Below the pieces are notes generated by a model. That model saw only the letters and a program-made list of their open reading frames with translations, searched no databases and was not told the origin of the DNA. Below are positions 50,083 through 59,357 of a stretch of DNA of 64,000 nt, in pieces (position 1 is the first letter of the stretch; every line of letters starts with the position of its first letter). The DNA is from Streptomyces bluensis. GTDB taxonomy: Bacteria; Actinomycetota; Actinomycetes; Streptomycetales; Streptomycetaceae. The stretch is from the NCBI RefSeq assembly GCF_014650715.1, contig NZ_BMVM01000006.1, forward strand, positions 1 through 64,000, written 5' to 3'. Both the position numbers and the translations under genes were made by a program.

Positions 50083-51799
50083 ACAGAAACCGAGGCTCAG
50101 TGTGGTCCACGAGAAGGCCACGGCACCGGCCGAGGCCGCCGCGTCGCCCGAAACCACCGCGCAGGCCGGGCAACGCCCGGACGAGAACGTGTCCGTGGCG
50201 GAGGGCCGGTTCCCCCCGCTGGGGCACAGAGGGCGGATGGCGCTGGTCTTCGCCATGGTCACCGGGCTCATCACACACGGCTGGCACCTGTTCCAGTACC
50301 CGCTGTACCTCACCGACGAGGGCATCTACATGCAGCGGGCGTGGTCGCTGATACGGGAGACCAGGCTCTCCCCGTACACCTATTCCTACGACCACGCTCC
50401 CGGTGGCTGGATCACTCTCGCCGGATGGGCGTACCCGCTGCCGAAACAGTTCGAGACCTTCGGCAACGCGATCAACACCGGCCGGCTCCTGATGCTGCTG
50501 GTGCACATCGCCAGCGTCTACCTGCTGTTCGAGGTCACCCGCAGGCTGTCCGGCAGCGTGCTGGCCGCCTTCGTGGCCACGTTCTTCTACAACGTCTCTC
50601 CGCTGGCCGTGTACTTCCAGCGTCAGGTCCTGCTGGACAACATGATGATGTTCTGGGTGCTGCTGGGGCTGCTCGCCCTGCTGCGCCCGCAGTTCCGCAT
50701 CAAGGACGCGGTCGGGGGCGGGATGGCCCTGGGAATCGGCCTGATCACCAAGGAGAACGCTCTTTTCTTCGTCCCGGCCTTCCTGTATCTCCTGCACCGC
50801 AGGATCAAGGGCACGTCCAACCTCCGGTTCACCCAGATGTTCTGGCCGTTCACGATGCTGATTCCGGTCAGCGGGTACCTCATGTACGCGACGCTCAAGA
50901 ACGAGCTTCTGCCGAGCGGGCTCAGCTTCAATCTGAACAGCCCGCCCACCGAGCACGTGTCGCTTCTCTATACCGCCTGGTGGCAGGTCAACCGCACCGA
51001 GGGAAAACTGTTCAGTCACGAAGGGCTCCTGTATCAGAGCTGGCTTTTCCGGGACGCGTTCTTCCTGTACGTCGGAGTGATCGCCATGGCCTTGTGTCTG
51101 CTCTGGGGCCTGAAGGACCGTAATCGCGATCTGGGATTCCTGATCAGCGGGGCGCTCTCTTTCGGCTACTTCTTCTACCTGCTGCGGGGCAGCGTGGTCC
51201 TGGACTTCTACGTGGCTCCGCTGATTCCGATGTTCGCCATCAACATCGGAATGGCGACGGACCGGGTGATGACCTGGATGCGTCCCCTGCTGAAGCAGGG
51301 CGGTCCCGTCTATCGCGGGCTGCGCCTCGGGCTGCCCTGCTTCGTCATCGCCCTGCTGCTCATGTCACCGACCTCGGGATACCTCATGACGACGAACACC
51401 GAAGGGCGCGTGAAACTCGCGGACCAGTACGACCCGAAGCTCAACCTGACCGACCTGCAGCGGCAACAGGTCGACTGGATACGCAAGAACATCCCGCCCG
51501 ACGCAAGGATGATCACGGACGACGACATATGGATGATGCTGCATGACGTGCGCCCGTTCTATCCGTACGCACATTCCCACTGGAATGCGGCATCCGACCC
51601 GGCCGTGCGGGACAAACTGTTCCGCAAGAAATGGCAGAACATTGACTACATCGTCATGTCGAACAAGATGCGCAAATCCATCGACGACAACAACGGTGAT
51701 GGCCGGGAGAACTGGATCCTCCAGGGTCTGCGCAATGCGAAGAGGGTCTGGTACATCCAACGGGGCGATATCAAGCTGGAAATCTACCGGGTGGAATAG
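50072..51799 (+). CDS. GT-C membrane glycosyltransferase (ArnT/PMT-like)
   Basis: Integral membrane protein of 575 residues with about ten helices. A Pro/Ala-rich cytoplasmic N-terminus precedes the GT-C motif LYLTDEGIYMQRAW (catalytic Asp-Glu in the first outer loop), FYNVSPLAVYFQRQVLLDN, and LITKENALFFVPAFLYL. The soluble C-terminal domain (about 445-575) is extracellular. It should transfer a sugar from a polyprenyl-phosphate donor to a surface polymer or protein. GTG 50072 lies inside the GT2 gene. GC content drops slightly here (AT-rich codons around 51400-51780). Confidence 0.88.
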   Translation: MSHEQKPRLSVVHEKATAPAEAAASPETTAQAGQRPDENVSVAEGRFPPLGHRGRMALVFAMVTGLITHGWHLFQYPLYLTDEGIYMQRAWSLIRETRLSPYTYSYDHAPGGWITLAGWAYPLPKQFETFGNAINTGRLLMLLVHIASVYLLFEVTRRLSGSVLAAFVATFFYNVSPLAVYFQRQVLLDNMMMFWVLLGLLALLRPQFRIKDAVGGGMALGIGLITKENALFFVPAFLYLLHRRIKGTSNLRFTQMFWPFTMLIPVSGYLMYATLKNELLPSGLSFNLNSPPTEHVSLLYTAWWQVNRTEGKLFSHEGLLYQSWLFRDAFFLYVGVIAMALCLLWGLKDRNRDLGFLISGALSFGYFFYLLRGSVVLDFYVAPLIPMFAINIGMATDRVMTWMRPLLKQGGPVYRGLRLGLPCFVIALLLMSPTSGYLMTTNTEGRVKLADQYDPKLNLTDLQRQQVDWIRKNIPPDARMITDDDIWMMLHDVRPFYPYAHSHWNAASDPAVRDKLFRKKWQNIDYIVMSNKMRKSIDDNNGDGRENWILQGLRNAKRVWYIQRGDIKLEIYRVE

Positions 51800-51822
51800 C
51801 CTCAGGGCGGGAGGTGAAGGTC

Positions 51823-53346
51823 GTGCCTGAGAACGAGAACGGGATCGTGCCTGAGAACGAGGAAAAGAACGTCCCCGGCGGTCCTGACCAGAAAAAGCGT
51901 TTCGGCGTGAAGCAGGTCCTGATGGCTGTCATCATCCTCGCGGTCGTCGGGTCCCTGGTGCAGGTGGTCGTCCGGACCGGCGGCTTCGGCGGTGCTCTCA
52001 GCACCACCGGTGATCGTGGGGGCACGAAGAAATCCGAGACCCACGAGGCCCAGAGGCCGGAGGGCCGCCCGACCAAGGAGGTCAACTTCGGCAGCAAGCA
52101 GCCGATCATCGTGGTCGGCCAGGGCCGGGCCGCGCCGGGCGGCAAGGTCACCGTCCAGGGCGCCGGTTTCAGCGCGATGGCCACGGTGGACCTCCGGCTG
52201 GAGGGCGGCCAGAAGCCCGGTGCGGCGGGCAAGCCGGCCGCGACGGTCAAGTCCGACGAGACCGGCGCGTTCGCGGCACAGGTCCGCCTGCCGCAGAACT
52301 CGGGCAGTGCGCCCACGACCGTGGTCGCCCAGGAGCGCGGAGGCACGGCCAAGAAGCCCGGAAAGACGGCCGAGGCGCAGGTGATCAGCGGCGGCGGGAT
52401 CGGAACCGTGGCGATCAACAAGGCGGTCGGCAAGCCGGGCGACGTGGTCTCGCTGTCCGGCCGCGGCTTCACTGCCGGGGAACCGATCGCCGTGTACTGG
52501 GGGCGGGTCACCGGTGAACCCGTCACCACGCTGCGGGCCGACTCCTCCGGCGGCATAGGCCAGGCGAGCATCAAGGTGGGCGTCGCCCCGGTGGGGCCCA
52601 GCACCCTGGTGCTGGTCGGCCAGAAGAGCAAGATCACGGCAACGGCCCCGTTCCAGATGCTGGGGCTGTACCCCACGGTCAAGTCCACGCCGTGGGCCGT
52701 CAAGGCCGCGCAGAAACTGACCGTGAGCGCGCGGGGGTTCGCGCCGGACGAGCGCGTGCTCATCTACATCAACAGCGCCTCAGGGGTCCCGGCCTTCACC
52801 TCCAACGCCGACGGGCGGGGCCGGATCCAGGATGTCGCCTTCGAGGTGCCGTTCGGCCTGAAGGGCAAGCAGAGCCTCCTCCTGGTCGGCGAGCAGTCGC
52901 GGGCCAAGGCGAACTCCGCGTTCCGCGTCATGCCGTACACCCCGTCCGCGGAGCCCAGCACCTACGGCGGCCGGGCGGGCACCACGCTGAGCTTCTACGT
53001 CAGCGGTTTCGCCCCGAACGAAGAGGTGGCCCTGTACGTCGGCGGCAACGAAAGCGGCGGCGGACGGAAGATCGCGACCTTCCAGGTCGACAGCCGGGGC
53101 AAGGCAGGGCCCGCGGGCTCCTACCGGCTCACCGCGGCGGACGAGAGCGGCGTGACCTTCAAGCTCGTCGGCCTGAAGAGCGGCAGCACCGCGCAGGCGG
53201 GGATCAACAACTCCAAGGGCGGGGGCGGCGGAGGCGGCGGGGGCGGCGGAGACCAGGGCGGGGGCGGTGACCAAGGCGGGGGCGGCGGAGACCAAGGCGG
53301 GGATCAAGGCGGAAACCAAGGGGACCAGGGCACTCAAGGGCAGTAG
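51823..53346 (+). CDS. Membrane-anchored repeat protein with Gly-rich tail
   Basis: Surface protein of 507 residues: a short cytoplasmic N-terminus, one helix (KQVLMAVIILAVVGSLVQVV), then four Ig/IPT-like repeats marked by GAGFSAMATVDLRLEG, GRGFTAGEPIAVYWG, ARGFAPDERVLIYIN and SGFAPNEEVALYVG. The end is a Gly/Asp/Gln-rich tail (about 465-507) from GGGGDQGG DNA repeats. GTG 51823 is preferred over GTG 51814 because GGGAGG is then correctly spaced. As last gene of the glycosyltransferase set it could bind or export the product. Confidence 0.8.
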   Translation: MPENENGIVPENEEKNVPGGPDQKKRFGVKQVLMAVIILAVVGSLVQVVVRTGGFGGALSTTGDRGGTKKSETHEAQRPEGRPTKEVNFGSKQPIIVVGQGRAAPGGKVTVQGAGFSAMATVDLRLEGGQKPGAAGKPAATVKSDETGAFAAQVRLPQNSGSAPTTVVAQERGGTAKKPGKTAEAQVISGGGIGTVAINKAVGKPGDVVSLSGRGFTAGEPIAVYWGRVTGEPVTTLRADSSGGIGQASIKVGVAPVGPSTLVLVGQKSKITATAPFQMLGLYPTVKSTPWAVKAAQKLTVSARGFAPDERVLIYINSASGVPAFTSNADGRGRIQDVAFEVPFGLKGKQSLLLVGEQSRAKANSAFRVMPYTPSAEPSTYGGRAGTTLSFYVSGFAPNEEVALYVGGNESGGGRKIATFQVDSRGKAGPAGSYRLTAADESGVTFKLVGLKSGSTAQAGINNSKGGGGGGGGGGGDQGGGGDQGGGGGDQGGDQGGNQGDQGTQGQ

Positions 53347-53459
53347 CCCAGGGCCTGTGGGCTGCCTCGCCGGAGATGCCCAAAACTGCGTCTCCCGAGG
53401 CGGCCCGTCAGGCAACCCGGTGTTCCATAGTTGTGGGTAGAAACATCATGGAGTGCACC

Positions 53460-53897
53460 ATGACTACCATTTTTGGGCCAAATTCCCGAAGGGTCCTGCA
53501 GTTCCTCACCCACATCGAGGACCTGTCGCCCCAGGAGATCGACCGGGTGGCCGGCGTGTGGCGGCAGACCTCCAGCCAGACCCGTGCCGAGGCATGGGCG
53601 GAGGTGCGGCGCACCACCACCGACGAGGAGCGCTATCGCATCCTCGTGGCGGCGTCCGTGGCCCGCCGGGCCGCCCTGGACACGGCGCAGAGCCACCAAC
53701 GGCACGACTGGGCCTTCTGGGCGGCGGTCTGGGACGCGGTGATGGCGATCGCCGTCTGCGACCGGATCGGCGGCCACTACGACACCCTGATCGCCCCGGT
53801 CGCCTCCGTCATGCCGTTCCTGGGCGTGTGCCGGCGTGACCAGCTCGGCACCCACCACCTGCCGGACGCCGTACTCGGGGGGAGCGGACGGCCATGA
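53460..53897 (+). CDS. Conserved hypothetical protein coupled to the sensor kinase
   Basis: Soluble helical protein of 145 residues, no family recognised. Features: SRRVLQFLTHIEDLSPQEID, RTTTDEERYRILVAASVARR, and a hydrophobic stretch WAFWAAVWDAVMAIAVCDRI that may be amphipathic. The C-terminus is Gly/Arg-rich. ATG 53460 follows GGAG. Its stop overlaps the kinase start (ATGA), so it is probably an accessory of that signalling system. Confidence 0.75.
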   Translation: MTTIFGPNSRRVLQFLTHIEDLSPQEIDRVAGVWRQTSSQTRAEAWAEVRRTTTDEERYRILVAASVARRAALDTAQSHQRHDWAFWAAVWDAVMAIAVCDRIGGHYDTLIAPVASVMPFLGVCRRDQLGTHHLPDAVLGGSGRP

Positions 53898-55816
53898 ACC
53901 ACCGTATCCCCGTCATGGTGGCCGACAACGACGCCGAGGTCCGGGAGGCGCTCGCCGACCTGATCGGGTCGCACCCGGCCTTCGAACTCGTCGGCCTGGC
54001 CGCCGACCACGAGCAGACCGTGTCGGCGGTGGGCCGGACGCGCCCGAGGGTTCTGGTCCTGGACGTGCAGATGCCCGAGGGCGACGCCGCCGGCACCGTA
54101 CGCACCCTTCGCGACCGCGCACCGGACACCAGGATCCTGGCCCTGTCCGCCTACGCGGACCGCGAGACCGTGCTGGATGTCCTCGCCGCCGGAGCCGTCG
54201 GCTACCTGGTCAAGGGCGCGCCCGCGGAGGAGATCCTGGAGGCGATCACCCGTGCGGCCCGCGGCCAGTTCAGCATGTCGGCCAAGCTCGTCGAGGCCTG
54301 CCTGGAACCGCTGAAGCGGCAACCGAGGCCGCTGTTGTCGGTCCCCGGCGTACGAACCACGCCCCCGCGCGTCGACGAGAAGGCGTGCCTGGACCTGCTC
54401 GAACAGGCCCCGTGCGGGGTGCTCATCACCGGGGCCCAGGACCGCGTCGAACTCGCCAACGCACAGGCCCGGCACATGTTCGGCTACAGCGGCGCCGAGC
54501 TGCGCGGCAAGCGGCTGCGGGACCTGCTGCCCGAGCACCCGGGCGCCGCCACGGCGGCCGGACAGCTGATCGCCCCCACCTCGGCGACACCGGGGCTGCG
54601 CCGGGACGGCACGGAGTTTCCCGCGCGGATCGTCGGCGGCCGGCTGCGCAACGGGCGCCCGCGGTACGTGGTGTACGTGACGGACCTCAGCGAGACCGGC
54701 GCGAGCGGGGACCGGCTGCGCCAGCTCGTCGACTCCTCGCCGGACGCCATGCTGCTCCTGGACGCCGAGGGCCGTGTCCGTCAGGCCAGCCCCCGCGCCG
54801 AGTCCCTGTTCGGGTACAGCCGGGAGCAGTTGCTCGGGATGCTCGTCGAGACGCTGCTGCCCGACCAGCCGCTGACCGTCTCCTTGCGGGACTGGACCGA
54901 GCCCTGGCAGGAACGGGCGGGCCACAGCGTGGAACTGGTCGGCCGGCGCCAGGACACCAAGCAGTTCCCGGCCGACGTGAGCGTCAGCCCGCTGCGCACC
55001 GGGGAAGGCGTGTTCACCGTGCTGACCGTCCGGGACATCACCGAGGTGCAGCGCGCCCAGTTCGTCCTCGAACGCAGCCTGGAACTCCTGGAGGGAACCG
55101 GCCGGGACCGGCAGGCCCTGCTCAGCCACCTCATCCACGCCCAGGAGGAAGAACGCCGGCGCATAGCCGGCGACATCCACGACGACACCATCCAGGTCAT
55201 CACCGCCGTGGGCCTGCGCCTCCAGCAGCTGCGCGGGCGGCTGACGGACCCCAAGGACGTGCAGGTGATGGACAGGCTGGACGAGACCCTGAAACTGTCG
55301 CTCAGCCGCCTGCGGCAACTGATCTTCGACCTGCGGCCGTCCAGCCTGGAACACGGCAGCCTGGCCACGGCCCTGCAGACCTATCTGGACCGGATGGGCG
55401 CCGAGACCGGCACCCACTACAAGTTCGAGGACCGGCTGCAGGCCGTGCTGCCCGTCGAGACGATGGTGCTGATCTACCGCACCGCCCAGGAAGCCCTGAT
55501 GAACGTGACCAAGCACGCGCGGGCGAAGACCGTCCGCGTGCAGTTGCTGGGCGTGGACGACGGCTGCCTGATGCGGATCGTCGACGACGGCGTGGGCTAC
55601 GACCCGCTGGAGGTGGAGTCCCGCCCGGGTCACCTCGGCCTCGCCCTCATCCATGAGCGGGCGCAGATGGCGGGCGGCTGGAGCCGTGTGGAGAGCGCAC
55701 CGGGAGCCGGCACGACCGTCGAGTTCTGGGTGCCCCTCGCCGAGGTCCCGCTGCCTCCCCCGGAATGCCGTACGGACGACAACAGCGGCCCCCCGGAACG
55801 GCACACCGAGCCATGA
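53894..55816 (+). CDS. Hybrid sensor histidine kinase (receiver-PAS-PAS-kinase)
   Basis: Cytosolic protein of 640 residues. N-terminal receiver (about 1-125, D57 in LVLDVQMPEG), PAS 1 (about 168-275, LLEQAPCGVLITGAQDRVEL), PAS 2 (about 280-390, LRQLVDSSPDAMLLLDAEGR), HisKA_3 dimerisation helix with H429 (RRRIAGDIHDDTIQV), HATPase_c (N-box TAQEALMNVTKHARA, G-box VDDGVGYDP). No membrane helix, so it senses an internal signal. A receiver at the N-terminus suggests feedback or relay. It overlaps the response regulator gene (ATGA). Confidence 0.93.
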   Translation: MNHRIPVMVADNDAEVREALADLIGSHPAFELVGLAADHEQTVSAVGRTRPRVLVLDVQMPEGDAAGTVRTLRDRAPDTRILALSAYADRETVLDVLAAGAVGYLVKGAPAEEILEAITRAARGQFSMSAKLVEACLEPLKRQPRPLLSVPGVRTTPPRVDEKACLDLLEQAPCGVLITGAQDRVELANAQARHMFGYSGAELRGKRLRDLLPEHPGAATAAGQLIAPTSATPGLRRDGTEFPARIVGGRLRNGRPRYVVYVTDLSETGASGDRLRQLVDSSPDAMLLLDAEGRVRQASPRAESLFGYSREQLLGMLVETLLPDQPLTVSLRDWTEPWQERAGHSVELVGRRQDTKQFPADVSVSPLRTGEGVFTVLTVRDITEVQRAQFVLERSLELLEGTGRDRQALLSHLIHAQEEERRRIAGDIHDDTIQVITAVGLRLQQLRGRLTDPKDVQVMDRLDETLKLSLSRLRQLIFDLRPSSLEHGSLATALQTYLDRMGAETGTHYKFEDRLQAVLPVETMVLIYRTAQEALMNVTKHARAKTVRVQLLGVDDGCLMRIVDDGVGYDPLEVESRPGHLGLALIHERAQMAGGWSRVESAPGAGTTVEFWVPLAEVPLPPPECRTDDNSGPPERHTEP

Positions 55817-56514
55817 AGAGCGCGCCCGCCCTCACCACGGTGCTGCTCGTCGAGGACCACCGGGTCGTGGCGGAGGGGCTGTGGGCCCTGCTCGACGAGT
55901 ACGACGACCTGACCGTGGTCGGCTGGGCCGACTCGGTCGCCGAGGCGGTGCCCATGACGGAGCAACTCGGTCCGCAGGTGGCGCTGATCGACTACCGGCT
56001 CCCCGACGGCACCGGCGCCGAGGCGGCGGACCGCATCCGCGCCCTCGACCCCACGGTCGCGGTCGTCTTCCTCAGCGCCGACGCCAGCGACGCCGCCCTC
56101 CTGGCCGCGGTCGAGGCGGGCGCGAGTGGATACCTGCTCAAGTCGGCTGGCGGGGACGAGATCGCCTCCGCGATCCGCGCGGCAGCCGCGGGCGAAACCC
56201 TCATCCCCGCCCGCACCCTCATGGAGGTCCTCGCCCGGCACCGCGAGACCACCAGGGTCTTCGCCGAGCAGACGGAACGGCTGGAGAGCCTCACCAGCCG
56301 GGAACAGGAGATCCTCGCCCTGATGACTCAGGGCGTCGACAACCGCGCCATCGCCGACCGCCTGACCATCAGCTACGCCACGGTACGCACCCATGTACGC
56401 GGAATCCTGGAGAAGCTGGACGCACGATCCCAGCTGGAAGCGGTCGCCAAGGCCGCCGAGTGGGGCTTCCGCCCGGCGCAGCCCGACCCGGCAGCGGAGA
56501 CCAACGAATCCTGA
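55813..56514 (+). CDS. NarL/LuxR-type response regulator
   Basis: Regulator of 233 residues. Receiver with VLLVEDHRVVAEGL and phospho-Asp D60 (VALIDYRLPDG), Lys in YLLKSAGGDE. LuxR helix-turn-helix: LTSREQEILALMTQGVDNRA IADRLTISYATVRTHVRGIL. Normal active residues, in contrast to the regulator at 39783. It is the cognate partner of the kinase upstream; its targets may be the glycan locus before it or the hydrolases after it. Confidence 0.93.
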   Translation: MKSAPALTTVLLVEDHRVVAEGLWALLDEYDDLTVVGWADSVAEAVPMTEQLGPQVALIDYRLPDGTGAEAADRIRALDPTVAVVFLSADASDAALLAAVEAGASGYLLKSAGGDEIASAIRAAAAGETLIPARTLMEVLARHRETTRVFAEQTERLESLTSREQEILALMTQGVDNRAIADRLTISYATVRTHVRGILEKLDARSQLEAVAKAAEWGFRPAQPDPAAETNES

Positions 56515-56581
56515 CGGCCGGACGCCGGGCCCGTCCGCGCCATGACGGCGCGGCCGGGCCCGGCGTGCCGGGGCGGGCGGA

Positions 56582-57361
56582 TCACACCACGCCGCTCTCC
56601 CACCACCACGAGCCGGAGCCGTACGAGGGGTACTGGACGCGGCTGTCGACGTGCTGCCAGGAGTGTGTGTACGCCTCAAGCCCGGAGAAGCCGCAGGTCT
56701 CGGCGATCCGGTACACCTGGAGCGTGCTGTGGCCCGACACCACGATGTCCGCGGCGACGCCGTAGACGTGCATGCTGTTGGACGCGCCGCCCACCGAGGC
56801 GTTGTGGGAGACGCTGCGGAAGCCGGAGTTGATCGTGACCGCGCTGTTCCCGGCCTTCTTGCGCAGGGCTTCCAGCTTGTACATCGTCCGGCGCACGTTC
56901 TCCTTGACCTGGGCGGAGCCGACCTTGCCGCCGCCGAAGCCGGAGCCGTCCTTCGACTGGAACTCGCTCCAGTCGAAGTGCGCCGTCGATCCGTCGCCGC
57001 TCTCCAGGCTGTTGAGCACGCTCTGGGTCTGCGGGCCGACGACACCGTCCGCGCTCAGGCCGTAGGCGGACTGGAAGCGCTTGACGGCGGCGGCCGTGGC
57101 CGGGCCGAAGTCGCCGTCCCAGGCGACGTAGGTCTGCTGGGCGCTGGACGCGGCCCAGCCGCCGACCCGGATCTGCAACTCCACCACGTCGGCGCCGGAG
57201 ACGCCCTGCTGGAGGGTGCGGGTCCAGCTGTAGGCCGAGGCCCTGCCCGCCGCCCCGAGGTTGACGGTCGCTGCCAGGCCGAGCGCGGCCGTGACCCCCG
57301 CCGCTCCCCGCAGCAGGCCGCGGCGGTCGAGACCGGAACCGGAGTGTCGTACCGAATGCAT
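56582..57361 (-). CDS. Exported M15 D-Ala-D-Ala carboxypeptidase with PG-binding domain
   Basis: Exported protein of 259 residues. A Tat-type signal (LDRRGLLRGAAGVTAALG) is followed by a PG_binding_1 domain (about 48-115, WDGDFGPATAAAVKRFQSAY) and an M15 zinc peptidase domain. Zinc ligands lie in SMHVYGVAADIVV (His, Asp) and HSWQHVDSRVQ (HxD/H). It resembles the Streptomyces albus G DD-peptidase, which has the same domain order. It trims peptidoglycan stems. ATG 57361 begins the signal. Confidence 0.9.
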   Translation of the reverse strand: MHSVRHSGSGLDRRGLLRGAAGVTAALGLAATVNLGAAGRASAYSWTRTLQQGVSGADVVELQIRVGGWAASSAQQTYVAWDGDFGPATAAAVKRFQSAYGLSADGVVGPQTQSVLNSLESGDGSTAHFDWSEFQSKDGSGFGGGKVGSAQVKENVRRTMYKLEALRKKAGNSAVTINSGFRSVSHNASVGGASNSMHVYGVAADIVVSGHSTLQVYRIAETCGFSGLEAYTHSWQHVDSRVQYPSYGSGSWWWESGVV

Positions 57362-57402
57362 GGAAGTCTCCTTACTGGGGATGACTCTTTCTCCGCCGAA
57401 GG

Positions 57403-58710
57403 TCAGGCGACCAGGGCCTGCCAGGTGTGGGAACCGACGATGCCGTCCACGGTGAGGCGGCGCGCGGACTGGAACGACCGCACCGCGGAATCGGTGGCGG
57501 GCCCGAACGCGCCGTCCACCGTCAACGCGTAACCGCGCGTGTTGAGCTGGCTCTGCACCGCTTGGACCGCGGGTCCCGACGATCCCTGCTGCACGGTGAC
57601 GATGAGGGCCTGCCAGGTGGCGGGCCCGACGATGCCGTCCACGGCGAGGCCCTTGGAGGACTGGAACGAACGAACCGCGGAGTCGGTGGCGGGCCCGAAC
57701 GCGCCGTCCACCGTCAACGTCGCACCGTGCGCTTTGAGCAGGTACTGGAGGGTCTTGACCCGCTCACCGCTCGCCCCCTGCTGCACGGTGGGCCAACTGC
57801 TGGTCGGCGGCGGGTTGTAGCTTCCCTTGGCGAAAGCCTGGAGGTCGGCCTGGGTGCCGTTGAAGGTGTTCTGGTCGCCGGGGAAGGTTCCGGAGTCGGA
57901 GTACTGCCAGATCGTCTGGGCCGACCAGCCCGCCGGCAGTGTGCCGGGGCTGCTGGCGTAACGGGCGATCCACAGCGGGTTGGTGGCCCCGAAGCTGCTG
58001 TTGTTGCCGGTGCAGGCGCTCCACCAGTCGGTGGTGGTGTAGATCGTCGGGTAGCGCCCGGTCCTGGCCTGCACCCGGTTGCTGAACTCCCGGATCCAGG
58101 AGACCATCGCGCTCTGGCTCATCCCGTAGCAGGTGGCCCCATAGGGGTTGTACTCGATGTCCAGGGCGGGCGGCAGCGTCCTGCCGTCGCCGGTCCAGCC
58201 GCCGCCGTTGTTGACGAAATAGTCGGCCTGGGTGGTACCGCTTGAGTTGCTGGGCAGCGCGAAGTGGTAGGCGCCGCGGATCAGCCCGACGTTGTACGCG
58301 CCGTTGTACTGCTGGGAGTAGTACGGGTTCTTGTACGTGGTGCCCTCGGTGGCCTTGACGTAGGCGAAGGCGGCGCCCTTGCTCTTGACGGACGCCCAGT
58401 CGACATTGCCCTGGTGGCTGCTGACGTCGAGGCCGGCCGGGCCCGTACTGATGGCGAGCGGCGCCACGGTCGCCGACGACGATCCCGCGCGCAGGCGCTG
58501 GAGTCCGGCTCCGGCGTGGTCCTGGTCCGGGTGCGTCATGCGCACCGGGATTCCGCGGCCGTCGTCGGCCGTCGCCGTGGCGGCGCCGGGCAGGAGCAGC
58601 AGGGTCAGGACGGCGGCCAGCAGACCGGCCGTCCACGCGAGCGTCCGGCCGGAGCCGATACCGGTACCGGTGTCACCGGGTCTGAACCGCGAGAAGATGG
58701 CTGCAGGCAT
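57403..58710 (-). CDS. Secreted GH25 lysozyme with two PG-binding domains
   Basis: Secreted muramidase of 435 residues: signal peptide (about 1-48), short linker, GH25 domain (about 92-290; GLDVSSHQGNVDWASVKSKG, PALDIEYNP with the catalytic acidic pair, WIARYASSPG, IWQYSDSGTFP), then two PG_binding_1 repeats, each with LTVDGAFGPATDSAVRSFQS. The two repeats are nearly identical in DNA, so they may recombine. ATG 58710 follows GGGAG. Same strand as the M15 gene, 41 bases before it; both probably remodel the wall together. Confidence 0.93.
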   Translation of the reverse strand: MPAAIFSRFRPGDTGTGIGSGRTLAWTAGLLAAVLTLLLLPGAATATADDGRGIPVRMTHPDQDHAGAGLQRLRAGSSSATVAPLAISTGPAGLDVSSHQGNVDWASVKSKGAAFAYVKATEGTTYKNPYYSQQYNGAYNVGLIRGAYHFALPSNSSGTTQADYFVNNGGGWTGDGRTLPPALDIEYNPYGATCYGMSQSAMVSWIREFSNRVQARTGRYPTIYTTTDWWSACTGNNSSFGATNPLWIARYASSPGTLPAGWSAQTIWQYSDSGTFPGDQNTFNGTQADLQAFAKGSYNPPPTSSWPTVQQGASGERVKTLQYLLKAHGATLTVDGAFGPATDSAVRSFQSSKGLAVDGIVGPATWQALIVTVQQGSSGPAVQAVQSQLNTRGYALTVDGAFGPATDSAVRSFQSARRLTVDGIVGSHTWQALVA

Positions 58711-58743
58711 GGTGCTCCCAGAGGTGTGTGGAGGGATGCTGCT

Positions 58744-58903
58744 ACGCGCGTAAACCGGGGCCGCCGCGGTGCGGTCATCGGCGGTCGGCAGTGGGGGGTT
58801 GGAACTGCGATCCGTTGGTGAGAGCCGGTCACGGTGGGGCGGCCGGCAGGCGATGGCGTGCCGACAACTCCTCCGCGTACAACGTGGGTTGACGCGCGTA
58901 AAC
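58744..58903. repeat. Direct repeat ACGCGCGTAAAC upstream of the lysozyme
   Basis: The 12-mer occurs at 58744-58755 and 58892-58903, in the 430-base gene-free stretch between the lysozyme and the first manganese riboswitch. It includes the dyad ACGCGCGT and could be a regulator site for the lysozyme. Nothing else in 58711-59143 is recognisable. Confidence 0.5.
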
Positions 58904-59143
58904 TTTAGGGAGGCATTGGCATGCTCGCAACATCTTCGGCATGGCGGGAAGTTGAATCCCAGCGGGCCGGACCCGTAGGGACCGACGGCCCGAGCCCGGC
59001 TCACCCCGTTCCGCGTGTGAGGCGTTCGTGCACCGGTGCCACGTCCGCGACAGGCGCCGCGCGGCGCCTCACCCGCGGCGGGACAGGGACCGCCGCATGC
59101 AGCGGTTGTCAGGGGACGGGTGGGAGCGTGTAGGGTCTGGGGC

Positions 59144-59253
59144 TGCGAAGGGGAGTAGCCCCGCGAACCGGTCGTCGACATACTGGAACTTTCGGGTTCC
59201 CGGTGGCCGGGCTCTTGTCCGGTGGTGACGAGGGCGGGCGAGACCTTCGGCCC
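59144..59253 (+). promoter_or_regulatory. yybP-ykoY manganese riboswitch 1
   Basis: The conserved parts are seen in order: CGAAGGGGAGTAGC at the 5' side, CGTCGACATACTGG in the middle, and GAGACCTTCGG at the 3' side; CGAAGG pairs with CCTTCG to close the P1 stem. This is the Mn2+ aptamer of the yybP-ykoY class. It precedes a cation exchanger by about 100 bases, where an expression platform can fit. Confidence 0.92.
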
Positions 59254-59357
59254 TGTGTCGACGACGTATGCGTGTCGGCGGGGTCGAAGCTGCCGCCGTT
59301 TCCCCTCGCGCGGTCGTCCTCGAAGCCCCCGCCGGTGCGGGGAGGCTGGACGAACCC

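Noticed and set aside
58919..58963. Possible ydaO (c-di-AMP) riboswitch near the lysozyme
   Set aside because: GCGGGAAGTTGAATCCC recalls part of that class, which often precedes wall hydrolases, but it is on the wrong strand for the lysozyme and the other conserved blocks were not found.
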